Notes under the pieces: model-generated
Told to the model about the DNA's origin: nothing
The model's database searches: none
The model's input: the letters and a program-made list of their open reading frames with translations, nothing else
Position numbers and translations under genes: made by a program
Shown: positions 18,901 through 26,055 of the stretch, piece by piece
Layout of the letters: each line of letters begins with the position of its first letter
Numbering within the stretch: position 1 is the first letter of the stretch
Origin: Oryzicola mucosus
GTDB lineage: Bacteria > Pseudomonadota > Alphaproteobacteria > Rhizobiales > Rhizobiaceae
DNA: 64,000 bases
NCBI RefSeq assembly: GCF_014534685.1
Contig: NZ_JACVVX010000009.1
Location: 62,001-126,000 of the forward strand
Reading direction: 5' to 3'

Positions 18901-19334
18901 CGTTTGCGCGGTAGCAGGAGCTCGCGACCGAACAGGTCCATCTGGACCTCGCGGCGCTGCCGCCGGCTGTAGTCGACGACCCGATCCTCGCCAACGGGGG
19001 CAGCTTCTGCTGGCCGCGTGGGATCGACGTCGTGGGCGACGTGCTCGACCCGGTCGTCGCCGAGCGTGGCGTGACCGAGCTCGTGGCCCACCAGGAAGGC
19101 CTTGAAGAAGGTTGTTCCCGAGTCCTCGTGCCTGATGGCACGATTTATTGGATCGAACTGTGCCCGGCCGCCCTCCAGGATCGCGCTGCCTGGCTCGACA
19201 AGCTCGATGTCCAATTCCAGACTGGATGCGGCGGCTTTAACGAGCGCCTCGGGATCCCAAGGGTCAGCGCCCTTGGAGACCACCTCATCGTGAAGCGCCG
19301 CGGCACGCTGCCGCGCGAGTTCGACAGCGTGCAT
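15930..19334 (-). CDS. ImmA/IrrE-type peptidase fused to UvrD-like helicase with RecB/Cas4-like C-terminus
   Basis: 1134 aa. Residues 1-180: zinc metallopeptidase of the ImmA/IrrE class, HELGH at 84-88 and the family segment MDLFGRELLLP. Residues about 195-880: SF1A helicase with Walker A AGPGTGKT (217-224), VDEYQDVN, GDARQAIYRFRGA, LNYRST, MTIHGSKGLEFPVV and YVAASRARDRLLLY. The C-terminal ~220 residues contain DRCPRRFLY and CPFCPAFFTC, the four-Cys Fe-S pattern of AddB/Cas4-type nuclease domains. However the D-x-K catalytic stretch reads RMVRTG instead of the usual DYKTG, so nuclease activity is doubtful. It is encoded between the unknown 196-aa gene and the Ubl. Confidence 0.85.
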   Translation of the reverse strand: MHAVELARQRAAALHDEVVSKGADPWDPEALVKAAASSLELDIELVEPGSAILEGGRAQFDPINRAIRHEDSGTTFFKAFLVGHELGHATLGDDRVEHVAHDVDPTRPAEAAPVGEDRVVDYSRRQRREVQMDLFGRELLLPRKRARALHLDGMTASEIATRLGAPFDVVALQLLDALLLPAVEPDPDEAEVRPPKPLNDEQREAARHRGVPYLLEAGPGTGKTQTLVGRVAGLVDEGNDPRSILVLTFSNKAAGELSERIAGLRPEAASAMWIGTFHAFGLDLVRRYHKQLGFPREPRMMDRSEAIAIMEREYLALDLTHHREFMNPDRPLKDMLTAISRAKDEVADADRYAALAREMLDRATDPEARNAAERCAEVALVYKKYEELKLAACAVDFGDLVSLPVKLLESDAEAVSILRATYSHILVDEYQDVNRSSVRLLQRLTDVGKNLWAVGDARQAIYRFRGASSFNMSRFKTEDFPGGTGDRLRLNYRSTPEIVGAFSNFGGGMQAGTGDASLKADRPSSGVPPEHLTFGDNDDEADALADEILRHSQDVAFRDQAVLCPGNDRLNRMGRELERRGIPVLYLGNLFERPEVKDLLSVLSLLVDRRAMGLVRKASLQGLSTGVSLPGAAAVLEHLRQVEAGPLAWAGSLPSLPTLDAADTEAMRRVAGMLDGFGTDALPWSVLAHVMLDRTRTAALIASTDDISSRAMGVAIWQLMGFLRAQRAWPGLPIHRTLDGIRRLVQLADERDLRQIPLAAQGINAVRLMTIHGSKGLEFPVVHVMGLNKGSMPSTARKPACPVPDGMIAGGEGGTIALAAADHALEQECLLYVAASRARDRLLLYSATRMANGNRRNPSDFIARLGVTTTRAATPHADRKPDPEDEPLPIVLGPEIKVTTAQLDLYDRCPRRFLYTHVLGVGGRRTPTTMTTMHDLVRAIVTEIAATDPSVVSLGDMERLLEQRWSEGPLAGDEYRLHREVATLLVQRFVAMRAGTTRSIPPSLQTGLGTTTVSANADDVVMMPNGRHIVRMVRTGHRSSKTGQGLADAAFQMAAANSLPGCTVEIVHLGDDDHTTRVEFDHKALGKRTEKLAEVFAAIKGGNFTPKRSDRTCPFCPAFFTCGPVADGRLQINL

Positions 19335-19337
19335 GGG

Positions 19338-19928
19338 TCAATCCTGTGAGGCCAGCAACTGCTGCCGTCGCTCATCCGGTACCTTGCACTGCTTAAGCAG
19401 GTCCTCAAATGTGATTTTCTCCTGCTCGGCGGATGGAGCGCCGTCGGCTTTGTAGCTGATGCCCGGAGCAAGTCGAGGTGGTGCTGCCATGAAGCGGCGC
19501 AGGTCGTCCACGGTGGAGCGGAGGCCGCGCGCAAGAGCGTCGACGAACCACGCGGGCACGCTGGCGATGTCCACAAGCCGGGAGCTAAACCCCTGGATCA
19601 CCCCGCTGGGCACATCAAGGGCGCGGCGAAGCCTTACCAGCTCCTGGGGCGCGACGTTAGCGAAGGGGTCGACCACCGCGGCGGATGCCTGAACCGGCGA
19701 CGTCGCTCGGAAGGCTGCAAGGGACGCTTCTACCCACGCCTCATCGGCCGGCGCGGTGATCTCTCCAGTCGCGCGCTGCAGTCTCAGATCAAGGGATAGG
19801 TCGATTAACTCGCCCGAAAGATGTGGGTATAGCTGAAGGTAGCGGTCAAGAGTCGCATTGTCGTGCGCCTGCTCAACTGCGAATGCGAGGAGGATCTCCT
19901 CTGCGCTGTCGTTGCGGCTGTCAGTCAT
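19338..19928 (-). CDS. Unknown protein of the Ubl operon, possibly regulator-linked
   Basis: 196 aa from ATG 19928, preceded by GGAG six bases away and overlapping the sigma-like gene stop. No recognised family. The N-terminal 60 residues (AEEILLAFAVEQ, YLQLYPHLSGELIDLSLDL) are helical and resemble the start of anti-sigma or adaptor proteins found with ECF factors. The mid region, PQELVRLRRALDVPSGVIQGF then SRLVDIASVPAWFVDALA, resembles an HTH. A function as partner of the sigma-like factor is inference from the gene pair. Confidence 0.55.
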   Translation of the reverse strand: MTDSRNDSAEEILLAFAVEQAHDNATLDRYLQLYPHLSGELIDLSLDLRLQRATGEITAPADEAWVEASLAAFRATSPVQASAAVVDPFANVAPQELVRLRRALDVPSGVIQGFSSRLVDIASVPAWFVDALARGLRSTVDDLRRFMAAPPRLAPGISYKADGAPSAEQEKITFEDLLKQCKVPDERRQQLLASQD

Positions 19929-20805
19929 GGTCGTCTCCAATCGACAGAGCTTGGCGTATCAGTCGGTATGCTGCGCCACGTCTATTCCGAACCGTTTTCT
20001 CGGATTTGACGCCGATCGCCTTTCGAATGGTCATGACGCTGTCGTCCGACGAATCGATTGGCATGTCCCTCATGATCAACTCAACGACTCTGCGTAACTT
20101 GTCTGGTAGGGACCTAATCGCGTCGGCTACGCGCGACCGGTAAATCGGATCGTCAGACAGCAATTCCTCTTTGAGGTCTAAACTCCCGACCGCGCTCTCT
20201 ACCGCCAGCGAGGGTTCGTTTGTCTCCTGGTCAGCCTCAATGGCTTCGGTGCGCGCCGCCTGTCTCCTCGCCCTGTGCATGGATGTCGTGCGGAGTGCTG
20301 CAGTGGCACCGGCAAACATGACTTCGAAATAATCGAGGGCTGACCCTGGCTCGGCTCGATCCTCGATCAACTTGCGGATGAAGGTATCCTTCACTCTATC
20401 GCGGGCATCCGCGGCATGGACGCTCTCGGACACATCGATGCTTTCGCCGGCGATGCGTGGCAGTGCCGATGAGAGTCGGCGCATGAGTTCGCGATAAAGA
20501 TCGTTGAAATAGCTCTCGTCGTTGTCGTGCCGCGTGTCGCGTATCAAATAGACGATACACTCGGACTTTACGTAGAGCGGTGATGACGTGTCGCGGATCT
20601 TCAAGGCAGCGATAATTTCCTGGCGCGACTGCTCGATGAGTCTCGCTAACGCTTCCTCAACATCCGCACGACGCGTGTAAAGCGTGCCGTCATATCTGCA
20701 TTTCGTTAGTGGTTTTACGTATCGCGTACCCAAGAATCCCCCCCACCCGAAACTCGCCATCAACGCCGTGAAAGCCAATAGAAAAACGACGCCCACAGAA
20801 CACAT
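19921..20805 (-). CDS. Sigma-70-family (ECF-like) factor heading the Ubl operon
   Basis: Up to 294 aa; the true start is uncertain, since the first ~20 residues are oddly hydrophobic and a Met at residue 16 or later is possible. Residues about 35-150 carry a region-2-like block (RADVEEALARLIEQ, YFNDLYRELMRRL, RDRVKDTFIRKLI). The C-terminal DAIRSLPDKLRRVVELIM, then TIRKAIGVKSEKTVRNRRGAAYRLIRQAL, is a sigma region-4 HTH. It may drive expression of the operon on infection or DNA damage. It is first in the seven-gene operon. Confidence 0.7.
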   Translation of the reverse strand: MCSVGVVFLLAFTALMASFGWGGFLGTRYVKPLTKCRYDGTLYTRRADVEEALARLIEQSRQEIIAALKIRDTSSPLYVKSECIVYLIRDTRHDNDESYFNDLYRELMRRLSSALPRIAGESIDVSESVHAADARDRVKDTFIRKLIEDRAEPGSALDYFEVMFAGATAALRTTSMHRARRQAARTEAIEADQETNEPSLAVESAVGSLDLKEELLSDDPIYRSRVADAIRSLPDKLRRVVELIMRDMPIDSSDDSVMTIRKAIGVKSEKTVRNRRGAAYRLIRQALSIGDDHD

Positions 20806-21150
20806 CGTTGCTCAACGCAAAGTCACCCCACACGAGTTATCAGTCACTCTAACCAAGCAGTAGAATTCCCGGATTGCAAAGGGTTATTCACTTTTGGCTA
20901 CATATCCTAATCGCCGCTCCTGCTTTAGAGATTATTTTCGCAAGCATACCACCCTAAAGACGCCAATACCTATCGGAGAAGGTTGTATGCGACATTTGCC
21001 AACCGACGTGACGCTAAACCAGGTATTTTCAAACTGTCGCGCGCCATGATCCAGCCTAACCGGTCTACCTTATCAGTCACGGCTGCCCCATGGCCGAGTT
21101 GGTGACCGCGCGCCGCAAAGACATCAAAGCTGAATTCGAGCGCAGCTTCG
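20806..21150. other. Intergenic region with direct repeat copy B
   Basis: About 345 bp. It should hold the promoter of the Ubl operon and contains repeat copy B. No gene is recognisable. Confidence 0.4.
20994..21038 (+). repeat. Direct repeat copy B flanking the Ubl operon
   Basis: 45 bp, 38 of 45 identical with copy A at 12601-12645, same orientation. The two copies bracket the Ubl operon and little else, so the block could have entered or could leave as a unit. Confidence 0.6.
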
Positions 21151-21438
21151 TCAACATGACGCGGCAAGGTGCGCAAGCGGAATGCATCTCTCTTTCGCTA
21201 CAAACTGCGTGTGAAGTTCTTCGGATGGTTGCATGTAGAGGATGTGAAACGGCAAGCTGCTCCCTGCGTACTGCAATTCCTTCTTGAGCTGCGCCAGCAG
21301 ATTACCCCCCGGGCCGACAATGAGAATATCAATATCTTGGCCAATACCGTGTAGGGTCGAGCCAAACATGAACGCATCGAAATGCTCAAGCGAGGGGCAA
21401 GACCCCAAGAGGTAGACCGCGATCTCGCGGGCAGTCAT
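21151..21438 (-). CDS. Minimal nucleotidyltransferase-like protein
   Basis: 95 aa starting MTAREIAVYLLGSC. FDAFMFGSTLHGIGQDIDILIVG is the G-S-x(n)-D-x-D signature of Pol-beta-type minimal nucleotidyltransferases, with two acidic residues for metal binding; the third acidic residue is less clear. Such proteins act as antitoxins (MNT/HEPN) or modify RNA or proteins. The ATG shares one base with the upstream stop. It is the last gene of the eight-gene operon. No HEPN partner with R-x4-6-H is obvious, although the 260-aa protein of the operon has a KHGKGK stretch. Confidence 0.7.
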   Translation of the reverse strand: MTAREIAVYLLGSCPSLEHFDAFMFGSTLHGIGQDIDILIVGPGGNLLAQLKKELQYAGSSLPFHILYMQPSEELHTQFVAKERCIPLAHLAASC

Positions 21439-22076
21439 CAAGCCCTGCTCAGGAGCTCCTTCAACTCTTCCCATTTCATCACCTCGCACCCCAGTTCTCG
21501 GCCCGCCTCGTTCGCTTCGGGCTGCGGCGTGCCATTGGGATTGATGTTCCACACGATGTCGACCGGGCCAAAACGGTCCCACATAGAGCGAACCTCGTTG
21601 GCCGTCGGTTCATAGTCTGCAATCATGCCGATCCGAAACGTCGCGCCACTCCGCAGGGTGATCCGGTGGATGCGGTCGAATTCTCTATCAACCTTCTCCA
21701 CACGCCCATATTGCCGCAGAAGCCGATCCGAGAACTTGTAGACCTTGTGCGGCGCCGAGTTTGCATTCCCGTCCAGCGCCGCTGAACTGAGTGTGCCGAA
21801 GCTTCCCCAGCCTATACAGTTTTCTTCGAGATACTGGATTGCCTCCCCCTCCCAGACACATTCTGCGCGATAGCCGCATAGGAAATCGAGGCCCTCGACC
21901 TGTTCCCGGTATCGAGCTGCCGTCGCCTGATCGACCGTCTCGACGGACGTAATGGCCGCAAGTACGTCAGGTCGATCCTGCGTCATGATCCGGATGAGGT
22001 CACCGCCGACATGTTCCGCGCTCGACTGCCTCTCTTTTGCGAAAGCGGCGAGCGCGTATTTGATCTGCCAGTTCAA
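21438..22076 (-). CDS. Unknown protein of the restriction-like operon
   Basis: About 212 aa if translation begins at the TTG at 22076, which overlaps the HNH stop (TTGA); an ATG start further in cannot be excluded. No recognised family. Features: NWQIKYALAAFAKERQ at the start, a Cys-containing GLDFLCGYRAECVWEGEAIQ stretch, YKFSDRLLRQYGRVEKVDREF, and a Rossmann-like C-terminal part, FGPVDIVWNINPNG then GCEVMKWEELKELL. It lies between the HNH nuclease and the nucleotidyltransferase with overlaps on both sides, so all three are expected to act together. Confidence 0.6.
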   Translation of the reverse strand: MNWQIKYALAAFAKERQSSAEHVGGDLIRIMTQDRPDVLAAITSVETVDQATAARYREQVEGLDFLCGYRAECVWEGEAIQYLEENCIGWGSFGTLSSAALDGNANSAPHKVYKFSDRLLRQYGRVEKVDREFDRIHRITLRSGATFRIGMIADYEPTANEVRSMWDRFGPVDIVWNINPNGTPQPEANEAGRELGCEVMKWEELKELLSRA

Positions 22077-22765
22077 GCGAACATTCCCTCCATCGAATCC
22101 GGGAAGCGAATGGCGCGGCCGGCAACCCCGCATACGTGACGCTCCGACAGGCCGCGCACATGCTCCTGATACTCAGCGAAGGTGCGCCGCTCATCCGCTG
22201 TGGCGAGGCCCAGATTGGCCTCGATGATCGCCAAGGTGCGATAGTGGTTGGGCAGGATTACGCTTCTCATCCGATGGTCCCAGGCCGCCGCGCTGCCGGA
22301 TTCCGGATCATATTCGAAGCCCGAGCCTTCCTCGGGTGCGAACTTCTCCCAGATTGCCCGGTTCTCAGCCATGATGCCAGCGAGTGCGGCCCTCGCCTGT
22401 TCCCGATTGTCGTAGGCTTTGATTCCTTGCTTGAGCGCCAGTCGTCCGAAATGATTGGCTTTCCAATCAAGCAGAATAGTGCGTGGATAAGCGTCGGGAT
22501 CCTTGTCTATCTTCGTATGGCAGGTCGGACACAACAAGATCAGATTTTCGAACGTATCGGGGTCGAAACCTTCTGCCGGTCGGTCTTCGTGGCGTGGCCC
22601 TGCGTTGCCGTGCGGGATGACATGTGCCATTTCAGCGATGTGTTTGTCCCCACCCATTTCAGCGGGAAAGAGTGAATCAAGACAATCTGGTTTCTGACAA
22701 TACCCCGATGCAGCCGCGAAGAGGCGCAGACGTGTTGCAGCTGGTATCGCCTTACGATCTGCCAT
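22073..22765 (-). CDS. HNH endonuclease
   Basis: 230 aa from ATG 22765, which is preceded by GGAG; an ATG at 22813 lies inside the upstream gene. The N-terminal half is a typical zinc-bound HNH: CQKPDC, then MAHVIPHGNAGPRHEDR, then FENLILLCPTCHTKIDKDP. The catalytic His is in AHV and the two Cys pairs would hold structural zinc. Residues about 110-230 are a helical domain of unknown function. Position after the GIY-YIG gene suggests that two nucleases serve one system. Confidence 0.85.
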   Translation of the reverse strand: MADRKAIPAATRLRLFAAASGYCQKPDCLDSLFPAEMGGDKHIAEMAHVIPHGNAGPRHEDRPAEGFDPDTFENLILLCPTCHTKIDKDPDAYPRTILLDWKANHFGRLALKQGIKAYDNREQARAALAGIMAENRAIWEKFAPEEGSGFEYDPESGSAAAWDHRMRSVILPNHYRTLAIIEANLGLATADERRTFAEYQEHVRGLSERHVCGVAGRAIRFPDSMEGMFA

Positions 22766-22802
22766 CCGATCTCCAGTCTTCGGTCGCCCGCGTTTGAGAA
22801 CG

Positions 22803-24002
22803 TCAGCGGTCAAATTGCACTAATTGCGCAGTCTTCGGATCATAAGCATGACCCGTGATCGCGCCATCCTTGATGCGACCTACGGCCTCATCAATGGCGA
22901 ATAGAGGAACTAGGAACCACTCTTTGGGCACGATTGGCTGGCCGAAACGATCCTTGATCTCGACATCCAAGCGAGCGGCGCCAAAGACCTTGTGGATCAA
23001 CGTTTCGAGCTTGGCGCGGTTGATGTTGTAGAGTTCGTAAGTCGCGACGATCTCGACGTCGGCCATGAGGTAGGTTGGATCAAGCCGAGCGTTAGCAATA
23101 CGCCGCTCGACGCTACCGCCCGTAACGCCAATCTTGTGCAGGATCTCACGGTTGGCTGCGACCAGGGGATGGTCGGACTTGCTCCGCAACACATAGATCG
23201 TGCCGCTGGCCTGATCACCATCGCCAGTCTGGTCGTCGAATAACGGGCCGGCGCTGGGCTCGGTAATACGCCGACCAGCCTCATCCTTGTAGAGGGCGCG
23301 CTGCAGCGATCGCAGCAGCAGGTCGCTCTCGGTGCCATTCGAATATATCACCCGGAGCCGCGCGTCGGTTTCGCCATTCGGCGCCTTTATCAGCTCTCCG
23401 ACCTCCGCCACATAAGCTGTCTGGCCACCAAGGATGAAGAATTGTCCGACCTGAATGTCGGCTTTCAGGAAACCGGCATCCTTGACGAAGGGTCTTGTGA
23501 TCCGGTGCCCGCTCTCAAGATCGGCCTGCACCTGCTGGAACAGGGGCTTAAATCTCTCGAAATCCGCGCACTTCTCGCGGCTCGCGATTTCTTCGGCCTC
23601 GCGCTTCTCCGCACTGGTGCGCACATGGCGCAGCCTGGTGATATCGGGTGAACCGGCAGCGCCCTCGAGTTCGGCGAGCAGTTCGTCCTCGTCCATCGAG
23701 TCAGCGGGCGGGCCAGACGCCATAGACGCATCTGTAAGCAGTTCCTGGTGATCAAACTGTGTGAGAAGGGACCGGCATTCTTTCAGCGCGCGCAGTCGGT
23801 CGAGCCGCACGGCGTAGAGCCGTTCGAATATATCACCATGCTCGCCGTGGCGCGGAGCGTGGCCGGTTTTCTCGACAAAGCGCTGAATCTCTTCAAAGCC
23901 CGCGATAATGCGCTCCTCCCGGGGGGAACGGCCACCCTTCTTTTCCGGTTGCGTGAAATCGTCGAGCTCCGAACGCAGTTCATCAAGGTCAAGATCACTC
24001 AT
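22803..24002 (-). CDS. GIY-YIG (T5orf172-type) nuclease-like protein
   Basis: 399 aa from ATG 24002, which overlaps the helicase end by eight bases. The N-terminal ~240 residues are mostly helical and charged, with a small beta domain (VGQFFILGGQTAYVAEVGEL). The C-terminal domain has GTIYVLRSKSD, then HKIGVTGGSVERRIANA and FGAARLDVEIKDRFGQPIVPKEWFLVPL, the T5orf172/MUG113 version of the GIY-YIG fold. Members cleave or bind DNA beside DEAD-box helicases and methylases. It likely partners the upstream SF2 helicase. Confidence 0.8.
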   Translation of the reverse strand: MSDLDLDELRSELDDFTQPEKKGGRSPREERIIAGFEEIQRFVEKTGHAPRHGEHGDIFERLYAVRLDRLRALKECRSLLTQFDHQELLTDASMASGPPADSMDEDELLAELEGAAGSPDITRLRHVRTSAEKREAEEIASREKCADFERFKPLFQQVQADLESGHRITRPFVKDAGFLKADIQVGQFFILGGQTAYVAEVGELIKAPNGETDARLRVIYSNGTESDLLLRSLQRALYKDEAGRRITEPSAGPLFDDQTGDGDQASGTIYVLRSKSDHPLVAANREILHKIGVTGGSVERRIANARLDPTYLMADVEIVATYELYNINRAKLETLIHKVFGAARLDVEIKDRFGQPIVPKEWFLVPLFAIDEAVGRIKDGAITGHAYDPKTAQLVQFDR

Positions 24003-26055
24003 AGCGGCCCTCATCCTTGAAGCGGACAAACGCGGCAGCACCTTCTGCCAGGTGCTTTTCCCAAGCGTCGGCCGAGCTGATCGACGGCAGCCGCCCGCGC
24101 TCCCGCTTGAACTCAACGGCACGTTTGGCGATCACCTTCGCCTCCTCCGGCGTCAGGCTGGTGCGCTTGGCGGCAATCGCCGCAGCAACCTGCTTCAGGC
24201 TATCCTCGCTCATCGTCTTGGCGAGGATCGCATAGGCTTCGCCGAACGGATTGACCCGGTCGATCAGGTCAATGTCCAACTCGCGCACATCCATTGCGAA
24301 CTTGCGCACGCCATCGACAAAGGCGGTATTCGCACTCTCCTCGCCGAGCGAGCTGCCCGCCGCGACTTCCTTCGCCTTCTGGGTCAGATTCAACGCCGCC
24401 ACAGCATGCTGACGCACGGCCTCCTGATCCTCTGCGTCGAGATGCGGGAACTTATCCTTGATGATCTTGCCCATGCGCACCTGGGTCAGTTCCTCGGGAA
24501 CCAACTCTTCATCGAACAGGCCTCGCTCGATCGTCGTCTTGTCCTGCACGAAGGCCGCGATCACCTCGTTCAGATCCTCCTGGCAGATGCGAGTTGCCTC
24601 CTCACTCTTGGGTGTGGCGAGGCCCTTGATCTCGATCTGGAACTTGCCGGATTCCTCGTTGAAGCCGACGTTGCACTTGTTCGGGTCGTAGCCGCCCTCG
24701 CCATAGTCAAAGCCCGGAGTCGGCTCGTTTTGCGGATTTTTTGGCTTGAACTCGAAGCGAGGGGCCAACACCTGCTCCATCAGCAGGCTCGCCGCGATCG
24801 CTTTCAGCGTGTCGTTCACTGCTTCGGTCACGATGTCGTCGGCAGCTGCAGGCTCAGCAATCAGGTTTGAGAAGCGCGCGCGGGTCTTGCCCGGTGCATC
24901 ACGGGTGGCGCGCCCGATGATCTGCACGATCTCGGTCAGACTGGAGCGGTAGCCAACCGTTAGCGCATGTTCGCACCAGATCCAGTCGAAGCCCTCCTTC
25001 GCCATGCCCAACGCAATGATGATGTCGACGTGATCGCGGTTGTTCTTCTGCGCAGGGTCTTTCAGCGCGGCGGATACGCGATCCCGCTTAGCTGGATCGT
25101 CATCGACCAAATCGGCAATGCGCAGGGTTTGCTCTTCCGGCGTCTTGATCAGTTGGAATCCGGTGGCTGGATCGGTCCCCTGCCAGGCGCCCAGCTCCTC
25201 GAGGATGTGCTCCACCTCCTTGATCTTGTCCTTCGTGCTCTCGCGCGAATTGACGTTGGGGATATGGATAATCGTCTTCTCGCCTGGGTTCAGCACCTTG
25301 AGAATGTCGTCGGCATACGAGTCTGAATAGAAAAAATAGCCGATGTCGAGTTGCTTCAGATACTGGTATCCGTTGAGCTGCTCATAATAGGTGTAGGTAA
25401 CGCTCTCGAACTTGCCTTCGTCCTGTGGCGCCAGCACCGCCTCGGCATCGCCCCGGAAATAGGAGCCGGTCATCGCGACGATATGCACGCGGTCGCGGGT
25501 GATGAACTCGCCCAGATGAATGCCGAGCTTGTTGTCGGGATTGGCCGAGACATGGTGGAATTCGTCCACCGCGATCAGCCGATCATCGAAAGCTTCGACG
25601 CCGAATTTGTCGACGGCTAAACGGAAAGTTGCATGGGTGCAGACCAGCACCTTGTCGTCGCTTTCAAGGAATGCGCCGAGCGCATTGACCTTCCCGCCAT
25701 TGTCGTTGCCCGGCGCGTCGCAGAGGTTCCACTTCGCCTCGACGTGCCAGTCCGCCCAGAAGCCGTGCTTGCTCAGCGGCTCGTCATGAAAGCTGGAGCC
25801 AATGGATCTTTCCGGCACGACGATGATCGCCTGTTTGACGCCTTGGTTGGTCAGCTTGTCTAGCGCGATGAACATCAGCGCGCGGCTCTTGCCAGATGCC
25901 GGCGGCGATTTGATCAGCAGGTATTGCTCTCCCCGCTTCTCGAACGCGCGCTCCTGCATCGGTCGCATGCCAAACTCGTTGGCCTTGGTCGAACTGCCAT
26001 TGCTTGAATAGGAAACCGAGACAGAGGGGACTGATTTTGGTGGGTTGAAGGTCAT
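23995..26055 (-). CDS. SF2 (type I/III restriction-like) helicase
   Basis: 686 aa. Walker A PPASGKS at 51-57, DEAH-type box DEFHH at 164-168, MTGSYF (motif III position), IALGMAKEGFDW and QIIGRATRDAPGKTRARF (motif VI) define an SF2 ATPase of the restriction/UvrB-like clade. The C-terminal ~200 residues (from about LTQVRMGKIIKDKF) are helical and lack a recognisable nuclease motif. It would supply translocation or unwinding for the operon. It overlaps the neighbour on each side by 4-8 bases. Confidence 0.85.
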   Translation of the reverse strand: MTFNPPKSVPSVSVSYSSNGSSTKANEFGMRPMQERAFEKRGEQYLLIKSPPASGKSRALMFIALDKLTNQGVKQAIIVVPERSIGSSFHDEPLSKHGFWADWHVEAKWNLCDAPGNDNGGKVNALGAFLESDDKVLVCTHATFRLAVDKFGVEAFDDRLIAVDEFHHVSANPDNKLGIHLGEFITRDRVHIVAMTGSYFRGDAEAVLAPQDEGKFESVTYTYYEQLNGYQYLKQLDIGYFFYSDSYADDILKVLNPGEKTIIHIPNVNSRESTKDKIKEVEHILEELGAWQGTDPATGFQLIKTPEEQTLRIADLVDDDPAKRDRVSAALKDPAQKNNRDHVDIIIALGMAKEGFDWIWCEHALTVGYRSSLTEIVQIIGRATRDAPGKTRARFSNLIAEPAAADDIVTEAVNDTLKAIAASLLMEQVLAPRFEFKPKNPQNEPTPGFDYGEGGYDPNKCNVGFNEESGKFQIEIKGLATPKSEEATRICQEDLNEVIAAFVQDKTTIERGLFDEELVPEELTQVRMGKIIKDKFPHLDAEDQEAVRQHAVAALNLTQKAKEVAAGSSLGEESANTAFVDGVRKFAMDVRELDIDLIDRVNPFGEAYAILAKTMSEDSLKQVAAAIAAKRTSLTPEEAKVIAKRAVEFKRERGRLPSISSADAWEKHLAEGAAAFVRFKDEGRYE

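Noticed and set aside
12855-22813. Possible CBASS system
   Set aside because: E1, E2 and JAB parts are present but no CD-NTase; the only nucleotidyltransferase (21151) is a 95-aa minimal form in another operon.
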